Notes under the pieces: generated by a model
Databases searched by the model: none
Seen by the model: the letters and a program-made list of their open reading frames with translations, nothing else
What the model was told of the DNA's origin: nothing
In this document: in pieces, positions 17,574 through 23,294 of the stretch
How positions within the stretch are numbered: position 1 is the stretch's first letter
How the letters are laid out: every line of letters begins with the position of its first letter
IMG/VR virus record: IMGVR_UViG_3300032245_000657
Coordinates: 1 to 24,020 of that record
Length of the DNA stretch: 24,020 nt
Reading direction: 5' to 3' (one strand)
Source: a virus
Program-made: the position numbers and the translations under genes

Positions 17574-17864
17574 TTAGCCAAATTTGCTTCTATTTTGTCT
17601 AGACTTCCTAGACCAAGTTGAAGGCTTTTGGCTAGGTGTTCCTTTGACTGTATGTGATTCAATTAGCAGCTTATTCTTCTCTAGGTCTTGTATTGCTCTA
17701 TTGAGTTCTATCATATCCTTGGCAGATTCTCTTATACTGCTTAATTCCCGCCCTTTAATTGAATCTAATTTGCGCCTAGTTTTTTCAATATCAGACAGAC
17801 TTTTCTGCTTTTCAGCAGCAATTGATGCTCTAGATTGTCCTTTGTATTTTTTCTTTTTGGCCAT
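17574..17864 (-). CDS. Basic coiled-coil protein, 96 aa
   Basis: ATG 17864 (MAKKKKYKGQSR) is preferred over an upstream TTG because that TTG lies in the -35 box. Lys-rich start, a long helix (IAAEKQKSLSDIEKTRRKLD onward to residue 75) that could form a coiled coil, and a basic Ser-rich tail. It could be a scaffold or nucleic-acid-binding virion protein. Last gene of the right block. Family not recognised. Confidence 0.6.
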   Translation of the reverse strand: MAKKKKYKGQSRASIAAEKQKSLSDIEKTRRKLDSIKGRELSSIRESAKDMIELNRAIQDLEKNKLLIESHTVKGTPSQKPSTWSRKSRQNRSKFG

Positions 17865-17871
17865 ATGATAT

Positions 17872-17900
17872 ATTCTATCATTTAAGTCAGGTACTGACAA
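17872..17900 (-). promoter_or_regulatory. Sigma70-type promoter
   Basis: Minus-strand TTGTCA, 17-base spacer, TAGAAT, then seven bases to the ATG at 17864. Confidence 0.55.
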
Positions 17901-17941
17901 TAGGGCTTCTACCGCCGATTTTTCACTAATTGGGATCTAAA

Positions 17942-18133
17942 TTATGAAGATAAACCTTTATATGAATGACATTGACATACGCCTACTACTTGGTAGCCTT
18001 GTTTGGCTATTTCAGCAATATCTGTGTATTTAGCTTTATGTGTACAATAGTGACATTTCTCTTGATTGTCTTCTATTGGATCTATGTTGTATCTAGACTC
18101 TAAATAAGATTCAAAGTTATCTAGTATACCCAT
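17942..18133 (-). CDS. Small zinc-binding protein, 63 aa
   Basis: CHYC near residue 27 and CQCH near residue 53 fit a zinc-ribbon or treble-clef arrangement. GGAAGAG lies ahead of the ATG, which follows the upstream stop by one base. Probably co-transcribed with the gene at 18135. Function unknown. Confidence 0.6.
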   Translation of the reverse strand: MGILDNFESYLESRYNIDPIEDNQEKCHYCTHKAKYTDIAEIAKQGYQVVGVCQCHSYKGLSS

Positions 18134-18134
18134 A

Positions 18135-18911
18135 TTATCTCTTCCTTGGTTTAAAGATACCGTCCCAAGATTTAGTCTCTTCTGGTAGTCCCGTCGCTTT
18201 ATCTACAGGTACACAGTTAGGTACTTTCTTGCCATTCTTATCTTTCATGCCAACTTGCTTATATCCGCTCCAGCAAGCCTTCTCCATATTGTTCCACTTA
18301 TCCATATGCTCATCATCTGAAATATAGTTCTTTGAGATATCTTCATCTGATAGTTCTTCAAATTTAGTCATGCCTGTATGACCTTTGCATTTCTTCATAT
18401 CGCATCCGCCTGATGCCTTGCATTCCATACATCCATCGCATTTGCAACCTGCTGTATCGGTCATATCTTCTGCTTTTTCTACATTTTCATCTTCGATCTC
18501 AATTACCTTAGTAATTGGATTTACTACATCGTCAAGGATATCTTTAATCTCTTCTACAAAATCATTTACTTCTGATGACTTCTTCATGTTCTTCTCTCTT
18601 TCAACAATTTTTCTAGACCAAGAAAATCCTGCATCCCCGCCCCAAGCAAGCCACATAATCTTACCATTTGAAGGGTTCTCTGCATTGTCCCAGTCTTTAC
18701 CCTTTTTATCTACTTCATGGCGAGAGAAAAATGAATACATACGCTTAACTGTAGATAGACTTAAAGATTCGCCTCTAGCTAGTTGTCCAGCCCTGGTCCA
18801 GCCTACGGCAGTTCCTGCACCTTTAGCCTTACCCTTTTCTTTTAATTTAATTGCTCTACGTGCAGCAGACTGCATTCCTGAAGTTGGCTTATATCCTGTT
18901 TTTTCGCTCAT
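18135..18911 (-). CDS. Phage head-associated-like protein with Cys cluster
   Basis: 258 residues in three parts. Residues 1-105 (AVGWTRAGQLARGESLS, VKRMYSFFSRHEVDKKG, WLAWGGDAGFSWSRK) match a module seen near or within phage prohead or capsid-maturation proteins. The middle holds a Cys cluster (CKCDGCMEC, CDMKKC). The C terminus, ACWSGYKQVGMKDKNGK followed by PNCVP, is a motif recalled from myovirus prohead core and protease proteins. The combined architecture suggests a virion assembly or internal head protein. TATAAT six bases before the ATG predicts a leaderless mRNA. Confidence 0.6.
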   Translation of the reverse strand: MSEKTGYKPTSGMQSAARRAIKLKEKGKAKGAGTAVGWTRAGQLARGESLSLSTVKRMYSFFSRHEVDKKGKDWDNAENPSNGKIMWLAWGGDAGFSWSRKIVEREKNMKKSSEVNDFVEEIKDILDDVVNPITKVIEIEDENVEKAEDMTDTAGCKCDGCMECKASGGCDMKKCKGHTGMTKFEELSDEDISKNYISDDEHMDKWNNMEKACWSGYKQVGMKDKNGKKVPNCVPVDKATGLPEETKSWDGIFKPRKR

Positions 18912-18917
18912 ATGAGT

Positions 18918-18923
18918 ATTATA
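18918..18923 (-). promoter_or_regulatory. -10 box, leaderless start at 18911
   Basis: Minus-strand TATAAT, six bases before the ATG. No clear -35 is seen. It overlaps the end of the upstream gene. Confidence 0.5.
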
Positions 18924-18925
18924 CC

Positions 18926-19093
18926 TTATCCGTTATTTAACTGCTCTACACAGTCTGGACAGGCATAAAATAATCTTTCTTTAACTGCTATTAGATCTAA
19001 TTGACTATCCTTATATTCCTTTTTACATTGGGCGCATATGGCTTTCATCAATCTATTTTTCTCCCTTATATAATCTAAGTATCTCTTACTCAT
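18926..19093 (-). CDS. Zinc-ribbon protein, 55 aa
   Basis: CAQC near residue 21 and CPDC near residue 46 form a classic CxxC...CxxC ribbon; the N terminus is basic (MSKRYLDYIREKNRLMK). The ATG lies seven bases after the previous stop, with GGCGGGA directly before it. End of the operon from 20689. Function unknown. Confidence 0.6.
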   Translation of the reverse strand: MSKRYLDYIREKNRLMKAICAQCKKEYKDSQLDLIAVKERLFYACPDCVEQLNNG

Positions 19094-19100
19094 TCCCGCC

Positions 19101-19280
19101 CTAAAAGTCTGCTCTAATTAAGTTCCCATCGCTAAATGGGTCTTCTATATCTGGATCATATTCTGGCTCTGGCCTAGCTATATCACCAGATTCCTGGTGG
19201 AATTCTAGGTGTCTGACCATAAAATCCATACTTATCATAGCATAACATATAGGGCAAGTTGTTGTGTCAGGTACTGACAT
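19101..19280 (-). CDS. C2H2-like zinc finger protein, 59 aa
   Basis: ATG 19280 is chosen because GAGGAAGAG lies just upstream; the GTG at 19316 has no SD. CPIC followed by HLEFH about a dozen residues later matches a C2H2 finger. The acidic tail (PEYDPDIEDPFSD) argues against simple DNA binding. Function unknown. Confidence 0.6.
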   Translation of the reverse strand: MSVPDTTTCPICYAMISMDFMVRHLEFHQESGDIARPEPEYDPDIEDPFSDGNLIRADF

Positions 19281-19331
19281 ATTTTCTTCTCTTCCTCGCC
19301 GCACTTTTCGCTTCACTAATTGCGGGCAACA

Positions 19332-19613
19332 TTAGTTTATTTTAATATATATATGATCTATAGATCCATGTGTATTAATCTCATATGCTGAGACTTCTGG
19401 TTCTTTGTCTTCTTTGCGCCAAAGTAAGTAAGATTTAATATAAACTGCTGAATAAGCAGTGGCCATAAGTATAAATCCATATTGTTTTGTAGCTAAAGCA
19501 TATGCTACCCAAATACATTCATTAATAAGTAATATAAGCCAGCCCCATATTGTCTTTCGCCCGACAAAAAATATGCCAGTTACACCTATTGCTGCTAATA
19601 TATAAGACCACAT
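19332..19613 (-). CDS. Small membrane protein with PnuC-like pattern, 93 aa
   Basis: Three hydrophobic segments: residues 1-17, 23-40 and 46-65 (MWSYILAAIGVTGIFF; WGWLILLINECIWVAYAL; YGFILMATAYSAVYI). The NECIWVAYALATKQYGFI block resembles small phage and bacterial membrane proteins distantly related to PnuC-type transporters. The tail is soluble and charged. Too short for a full transporter. Overlaps the end of the JmjC-like gene closely. Confidence 0.6.
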   Translation of the reverse strand: MWSYILAAIGVTGIFFVGRKTIWGWLILLINECIWVAYALATKQYGFILMATAYSAVYIKSYLLWRKEDKEPEVSAYEINTHGSIDHIYIKIN

Positions 19614-19614
19614 A

Positions 19615-20190
19615 TTAGTTTTCTTCTATGCGAAAGTTTAAGGTAGCTCTAGATGAGTTTGATGTAACCCTATGAACGGCATTGGCAGGTACTAACATAA
19701 GGTCTCCCTCTTCTAAAGGTATACACTCTAAAATTGTTTGTCCATCTTCATCAAAGATATCCCATGTAGTTGTACCCTTTAATTGAAATGCAACTGCATC
19801 CCAAGCATCTGAATGTATTTCAGACACATATTCAGTAGCAACTAAATTACAAAATAATTGAACAGCATCCCTTTGATTAGGCTGCCTAAAAATATTATCA
19901 ATGGTTTTTATAGCATAATCAACTTCATTTAAAAGAAGTGGTAATTCTGGTACAAATTGAACATATCCTATTGTTCCTATTATAGAAGAAACACGATTTT
20001 TATAAACATATTTAGGCTCTGAATAATTCTTATTCATAGTAGACAAAATGTCAGTTTCTTTAGATAAGCTTTTGTTCATTAGATCTATAAGGCTATCCCA
20101 AGAAACATCTACGTCCTTAAAGCCTTTTATATGCATGATTTTTTTAGAAGACCTATAATTTTTCCATTTATTAAGATCTATTTCTTTCAT
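19615..20190 (-). CDS. JmjC/cupin-like putative 2OG oxygenase
   Basis: 191 residues. HSD (H126, D128) and PANAVHRV (H173) are the expected metal ligands of a JmjC/cupin_8-like dioxygenase; LEEGDLMLVPANAVH is the typical turn before the distal His. R181 or R187 could bind 2-oxoglutarate. Relatives hydroxylate proteins such as ribosomal proteins, but the substrate here is unknown. The ATG overlaps the upstream stop (ATGA). It is related only at fold level to the protein at 3063. Confidence 0.7.
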   Translation of the reverse strand: MKEIDLNKWKNYRSSKKIMHIKGFKDVDVSWDSLIDLMNKSLSKETDILSTMNKNYSEPKYVYKNRVSSIIGTIGYVQFVPELPLLLNEVDYAIKTIDNIFRQPNQRDAVQLFCNLVATEYVSEIHSDAWDAVAFQLKGTTTWDIFDEDGQTILECIPLEEGDLMLVPANAVHRVTSNSSRATLNFRIEEN

Positions 20191-20333
20191 TTAAGCCTAC
20201 GCCAATCTCTATATATTCTATATTCATCAAGCCATCTTATGATGGTTGTTGGTGTTACTTTGCAATTATTAGCAATATCTTCTATGCTTATCTCTTGGAC
20301 TACGTATTGATCTCTTAGCCAAGATTCATTCAT
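20187..20333 (-). CDS. Small HTH protein, 48 aa
   Basis: ATG 20333 (MNESWLRDQYV) is preferred to an upstream TTG at 20387, which would overlap the previous gene. ISIEDIANNCKVTPTTIIRW is a clear helix-turn-helix of the resolvase/homing-endonuclease-linked type, where recognition helix residues follow VTPTT. It may regulate transcription, or be a remnant DNA-binding domain of a larger enzyme. Confidence 0.6.
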   Translation of the reverse strand: MNESWLRDQYVVQEISIEDIANNCKVTPTTIIRWLDEYRIYRDWRRLK

Positions 20334-20343
20334 ATACCTAGGA

Positions 20344-20520
20344 TTACCCAAGATGCGCCGTACATACTCTAGGGCTAAGCGGTTCAATGGGAATCATTGC
20401 GCTACATCTTTCACAATAATTATAAGTTAATCCAGTATATGGACAAGATCCTGCTTTAACTAAATTATGATCTTTAATCTTACAAATTAAAGCTTTGATC
20501 AGATTTACCTTTGGTCGCAT
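20344..20520 (-). CDS. Zinc-binding small protein, 58 aa
   Basis: The start MRPKVNLIKALICKIKDHN at 20520 has GGAGACGG upstream; an ATG at 20544 is the alternative. C-K-I-K-D-H, then CPYTG and CERC, give a four-ligand zinc site like small phage proteins of the LICxxxGH type. It overlaps the previous gene. Function unknown. Confidence 0.6.
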   Translation of the reverse strand: MRPKVNLIKALICKIKDHNLVKAGSCPYTGLTYNYCERCSAMIPIEPLSPRVCTAHLG

Positions 20521-20689
20521 CTTTAATCCGTCTCCATTTACCATATAGGTTTGGCTTATCTGAACCTATATATTCCTGCCCAGTTTCTAAATCAATCAGT
20601 AACCATTTTGCTGGAGCTTTTGTATGAATAGTTAGATCTATTGCTTTATCAAACTCTTCCACTTCAGTTCCATCTATAAGCCGTCTCAT
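20480..20689 (-). CDS. Conserved small phage protein, 69 aa
   Basis: ATG 20689 (MRRLIDGTEVEEFD) is preferred over an upstream TTG because a promoter ends six bases before it. The sequence around WLLIDLETGQEYIGSD and WRRIKD resembles a small phage protein I recall of unknown role. First gene of an operon reaching 18926 with several overlaps. Confidence 0.7.
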   Translation of the reverse strand: MRRLIDGTEVEEFDKAIDLTIHTKAPAKWLLIDLETGQEYIGSDKPNLYGKWRRIKDATKGKSDQSFNL

Positions 20690-20695
20690 AAAACC

Positions 20696-20724
20696 ATTGT
20701 ACAATTTTATGAACATATAGTCAA
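20696..20724 (-). promoter_or_regulatory. Sigma70-type promoter, leaderless start at 20689
   Basis: Minus-strand TTGACT, 17-base spacer, TACAAT, then six bases to the ATG. Confidence 0.75.
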
Positions 20725-20730
20725 TATTTT

Positions 20731-21297
20731 TTATTTTCCAATAGAATCAGAATATATTAATCTTAACCAAATTGGCATAGCATATCTTTTATTGTTTCCT
20801 AAAACTGGTTTTGTGCCATGCTCATAAAGACTAATAGTTGGATGTATTATTAGATCCCCAGGCTTTGGCTTGTACTGTATGTTTAATTGTGGATAATAAA
20901 TTTCTCCACCTTCAAATTCATTTAAGTATAATACTGCTCCCCAGATATTAAAAGCATTTGTTGGTACGGAGCTTTCCGATAATACATTATCAAACCACGG
21001 GTTATCACAATGTACGTGCATTTGATCGCCTGGAGACTGCCTTATTATTGTATCTCCATCAGCAACGTCATATTGTCCCCAAAAAAGTTCATCCACACGA
21101 TTTTTAATTAATTTTGTTATTTCTGTGTTTTTAACCAAACAAACCCTATTACTAACAAATGGTCCTTCTAATACGTTCCAGTTTAATTCTGTTTTAGTTT
21201 GTTCAGTTAATTCATTTAACATAGATTCTTCTAGAAAATTTTCAATAACGTAGATATGTTTATCTAAATTAAAGTATTTTTGTGAATTTATTTTCAT
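20731..21297 (-). CDS. 2OG-Fe(II) oxygenase
   Basis: 188 residues from ATG 21297, chosen because the promoter -10 ends six bases earlier. Ligands are H96 and D98 (HVHCD) and H160 (YEHGT); R171 follows in NNKRYAMP. GGEIYYPQLNIQYKPKPGD is close to GGDIFYPDLNINYQPSAGD of the oxygenase at 1398, so these two are the nearest paralogues. Likely monocistronic, with its own promoter on each side. Substrate unknown. Confidence 0.87.
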   Translation of the reverse strand: MKINSQKYFNLDKHIYVIENFLEESMLNELTEQTKTELNWNVLEGPFVSNRVCLVKNTEITKLIKNRVDELFWGQYDVADGDTIIRQSPGDQMHVHCDNPWFDNVLSESSVPTNAFNIWGAVLYLNEFEGGEIYYPQLNIQYKPKPGDLIIHPTISLYEHGTKPVLGNNKRYAMPIWLRLIYSDSIGK

Positions 21298-21303
21298 ATG
21301 ACT

Positions 21304-21332
21304 ATTATACAATTTATAAATATGATAGTCAA
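21304..21332 (-). promoter_or_regulatory. Sigma70-type promoter, leaderless start at 21297
   Basis: Minus-strand TTGACT, 17-base spacer, TATAAT, six bases to the ATG. The -35 overlaps the stop of the upstream small gene. Confidence 0.78.
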
Positions 21333-21433
21333 TGATTGAGAAAAGAATCTAGTTCTAAAGTCTTATCTATTGCATCATCAATTGTTTTAATAACATCTGG
21401 CATTATTACATCATTTTTAACTCTACCGCACAT
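21329..21433 (-). CDS. Hypothetical peptide, 34 aa
   Basis: MCGRVKNDVIMPDVIKTIDD, then AIDKTLELDSFLNH. GGAGAA lies ahead of the ATG at useful spacing. The terminator at 21454 sits just upstream, so its transcription may depend on read-through. Function unknown. Confidence 0.45.
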   Translation of the reverse strand: MCGRVKNDVIMPDVIKTIDDAIDKTLELDSFLNH

Positions 21434-21453
21434 ATATTCTCCAAATAGTTAAA

Positions 21454-21471
21454 CCCCATCCGAAGATGGGG
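21454..21471 (-). terminator. Terminator hairpin with TTCG loop
   Basis: On the minus strand CCCCATC-TTCG-GATGGGG followed by TTTAACT. Placed after the gene cluster 22171-21488. Confidence 0.65.
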
Positions 21472-21487
21472 CCTAACACTAAATTAA

Positions 21488-21694
21488 TTATACCTTCTTA
21501 GGTCTTCCCTTTTTTTGGCCTGTAGTTGTTTCTCTACGAATGCCGTGTTTATTGGTATCGATCTTAGTTGGTGGGCGCACTCCTGATTGGAATTTGCCTT
21601 GTGATGGCTTCTTACGTGTAGCCTCTTGCGAAGTTACTGCACCAGATGGTTGATTATTTGGTGGCGTTGCCATACCTGTTCCGTTTTCAGACAT
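21488..21694 (-). CDS. Basic disordered protein, 68 aa
   Basis: Low-complexity, rich in Lys, Thr, Gln and Pro (KKPSQGKFQSGVRPPTK; ends KKGRPKKV, an AT-hook-like GRP). Could bind DNA or RNA, or be a disordered part of the virion. The ATG overlaps the upstream stop by one base. Confidence 0.6.
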   Translation of the reverse strand: MSENGTGMATPPNNQPSGAVTSQEATRKKPSQGKFQSGVRPPTKIDTNKHGIRRETTTGQKKGRPKKV

Positions 21695-21966
21695 TAATCA
21701 ATGTCCTCTCCGTATGCGCCTCTAGGCTCTGAAGTTTCATGTTGAGCTGTTTCCATCTCATCTTCCATTTCAGTTTCGCCTTCGGCATTAGGACTCATTT
21801 CAAATCCACCACGGTATTCTTCTGATACTCCAAGAGTATTCATTGAATCTGTTCCAAACATCATTGGTGAAGAAAGTTGTCCTGGTCCAACGTCGTAGAC
21901 GTTTTGATTAGGAAGCGCAACACCCATAAAGTTTTCTGAGCTTCCGCATCCACACATCAAGCACAT
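21694..21966 (-). CDS. Hypothetical protein with N-terminal Cys cluster, 90 aa
   Basis: Begins MCLMCGCGSSENF, a compact Cys cluster, then a polar middle and an acidic end (EGETEMEDEMETAQ). Weak GGGAACTAAT upstream; probably translated by coupling with the gene at 21968. Function unknown. Confidence 0.6.
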   Translation of the reverse strand: MCLMCGCGSSENFMGVALPNQNVYDVGPGQLSSPMMFGTDSMNTLGVSEEYRGGFEMSPNAEGETEMEDEMETAQHETSEPRGAYGEDID

Positions 21967-21967
21967 A

Positions 21968-22171
21968 TTAGTTCCCTGTACCGAATGCTGATGTCTCTGC
22001 TGCTGTGTGAACCATCTTATTTGTTACGCCTGCTGGTCCCTGTGATGACTTATCTGCTGCTGCTGGAAATGATCCTGTAGCTGGTGAGTATGCACCTGAT
22101 GCATTAATGTCGTTTGTTCCTGCTTCTTTGCGGTTAGCTGTGAAGCCGTCCAAGTTTAATCCGTCTGTCAT
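21968..22171 (-). CDS. Hypothetical protein, 67 aa
   Basis: AGGAGAAAT is a good SD before the ATG. Gly, Ala and Ser rich (INASGAYSPATGSFPAAAD), probably disordered or extended. Together with the next two genes it looks like a small virion-related cassette. No family recognised. Confidence 0.6.
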   Translation of the reverse strand: MTDGLNLDGFTANRKEAGTNDINASGAYSPATGSFPAAADKSSQGPAGVTNKMVHTAAETSAFGTGN

Positions 22172-22189
22172 TTTATTTCTCCTATAGGT

Positions 22190-22222
22190 TTATAATTTAG
22201 ATGGTTCTAGAAGGCCACCCAT
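22190..22222 (-). CDS. Possible 10-residue leader peptide
   Basis: MGGLLEPSKL, stop at 22190. TATAAT lies exactly six bases before its ATG, as for other leaderless starts in this block. The gene at 22171 follows 18 bases later with its own SD. The peptide may simply be part of the 5' leader. Confidence 0.3.
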   Translation of the reverse strand: MGGLLEPSKL

Positions 22223-22228
22223 AACTCT

Positions 22229-22234
22229 ATTATA
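22229..22234 (-). promoter_or_regulatory. -10 box of the 22171-21488 cluster
   Basis: Minus-strand TATAAT with no good -35; predicted start at or near 22222. Confidence 0.45.
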
Positions 22235-22238
22235 TCAT

Positions 22239-22763
22239 TTAGCTAGTTATGGAGATTCTTATCCTTTTGGGCCAAAAGAATCCTACAAATGCATTTCTAT
22301 TGCCAGATTTTACTTCTTTAACCTCATGCATGAGGCTTTCATCTCCTTTAAAGAATATAAAGGTTCCAGCTTTTGGTTTAATTATTTTGTTTTGATCTGG
22401 AAAATGTAGTTCTCCACCGATATAGTCTTCATTTAAATAAAACAATGTAGATATATCATCTTGACCATTTTCAATATAGTTATCCCAATGAAGTGGATTA
22501 ACTGCTCCAGGAGTCATGATACTATGAAATAATGATTTTAATTCCATTTCTTCATTATAATAAGCAGATAGGTATAACCCTATTCTCTTTGTAATATTAG
22601 ATAGTAGAGTATCTTGGTTATAAAATTCAAGTGCTTTTTCTGTACCTACACCAAAACCTGTTTTAACAAATGGATCCTCTGCATCCCATATATTTTTATT
22701 ATAATGATTAAAGAGATCATCACATTCCTGTTGAGATAAAAATCCCTCTATAATATTTATCAT
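22239..22763 (-). CDS. 2OG-Fe(II) oxygenase
   Basis: 174 residues. H92 and D94 (LHWDN), H146 (LMHEV) and R156 (GNRNAFVGFFW) are the ligand set. IGGELHFPDQN and PKAGTFIFFKG are beta-helix strands. The HWD and GNR style links it more to the oxygenase at 2304 than to those at 1398 and 20731. The ATG overlaps the upstream stop (ATGA), so it is coupled to the small zinc-binding protein gene. Substrate unknown. Confidence 0.87.
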   Translation of the reverse strand: MINIIEGFLSQQECDDLFNHYNKNIWDAEDPFVKTGFGVGTEKALEFYNQDTLLSNITKRIGLYLSAYYNEEMELKSLFHSIMTPGAVNPLHWDNYIENGQDDISTLFYLNEDYIGGELHFPDQNKIIKPKAGTFIFFKGDESLMHEVKEVKSGNRNAFVGFFWPKRIRISITS

Positions 22764-22879
22764 ATTTTATATTTTTCGTGCCAATGTTTTTCACATACCT
22801 CTATATATTTAGTTTCAGTAGAAGTAATGTATTTGGATTCTAAATTACAGTCTTTTATTTCACAATTACTTTGGGCCAC
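22760..22879 (-). CDS. Small Cys/His protein, 39 aa
   Basis: Begins at GTG 22879 (MAQSNCEIKDCNLESKYI), within the end of the upstream gene, and ends in an ATGA overlap with the oxygenase gene. Cys 6, 11 and 29 plus His 32 and 34 could bind zinc. The non-ATG start and size keep confidence moderate. Confidence 0.5.
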   Translation of the reverse strand: MAQSNCEIKDCNLESKYITSTETKYIEVCEKHWHEKYKI

Positions 22880-23009
22880 GTGCCGTTTGACCTCTATAAC
22901 CAGTTTTCTTTTTATTCATAGATCCTGGTTTCTTGTATCCCGCTCCGTTTGGAGTTGCTGCAATTCTTTGTTCTAAAGCTCTTTTAATTTTATCATGATG
23001 TTTTGACAT
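22866..23009 (-). CDS. Small basic protein, 47 aa
   Basis: MSKHHDKIKRALEQRIAATP, then Gly/Lys-rich (NGAGYKKPGS, KKKTGYRGQTARGPK). TAATG overlap with the upstream membrane-protein gene. Likely binds nucleic acid or is a virion component; not recognised. Confidence 0.6.
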   Translation of the reverse strand: MSKHHDKIKRALEQRIAATPNGAGYKKPGSMNKKKTGYRGQTARGPK

Positions 23010-23227
23010 TATTTAATCTTTTCTCCAAATTTATTCCACATTCTTTCGTGTAGAAAATATCCTATCATTTCACATACTGTATAGATAATTGCAAACGCAC
23101 TGGCATATTCCCAATGTCCTTCTCCAGTAATAATAACTTCAAATAGATATACTAATGTTCCTACAAAAAGGATGTGTACTGCTGGCCATGTGATTGATTT
23201 ATATAAGCTTCTTTTATTTGATTCCAT
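23009..23227 (-). CDS. DUF2061-like membrane protein, 72 aa
   Basis: Two hydrophobic segments (ITWPAVHILFVGTLVYLFEVII and YASAFAIIYTVCEMIGYFL) ended by LHERMWNKFGEK. The SLxKSITW start and the YxLHERxWN end are the DUF2061 signature. The role of the family is not known. TAGAAT six bases before the ATG predicts a leaderless mRNA. First gene of a four-gene unit ending with the oxygenase. Confidence 0.75.
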   Translation of the reverse strand: MESNKRSLYKSITWPAVHILFVGTLVYLFEVIITGEGHWEYASAFAIIYTVCEMIGYFLHERMWNKFGEKIK

Positions 23228-23233
23228 ATTACC

Positions 23234-23239
23234 ATTCTA
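23234..23239 (-). promoter_or_regulatory. -10 box, leaderless start at 23227
   Basis: Minus-strand TAGAAT, six bases before the ATG, with TTGCCC at an 18-base spacer inside the upstream terminator stem. Confidence 0.5.
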
Positions 23240-23252
23240 TCATTTTAATATT

Positions 23253-23282
23253 AAAGGGGCAAGACCTTAGTCCTGCCCCTTT
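23253..23282 (-). terminator. Terminator after the Ig-like protein gene
   Basis: AAAGGGGCA (23253-23261) pairs with TGCCCCTTT (23274-23282). On the minus strand the stem ends in TTTAATATT. Confidence 0.6.
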
Positions 23283-23294
23283 AACTGAAGTAAT

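Noticed and set aside
18385-18915. 176-codon plus-strand ORF
   Set aside because: Antisense to the head-associated-like gene, without a promoter or SD; Ser/Phe-rich product typical of an opposite-strand shadow.
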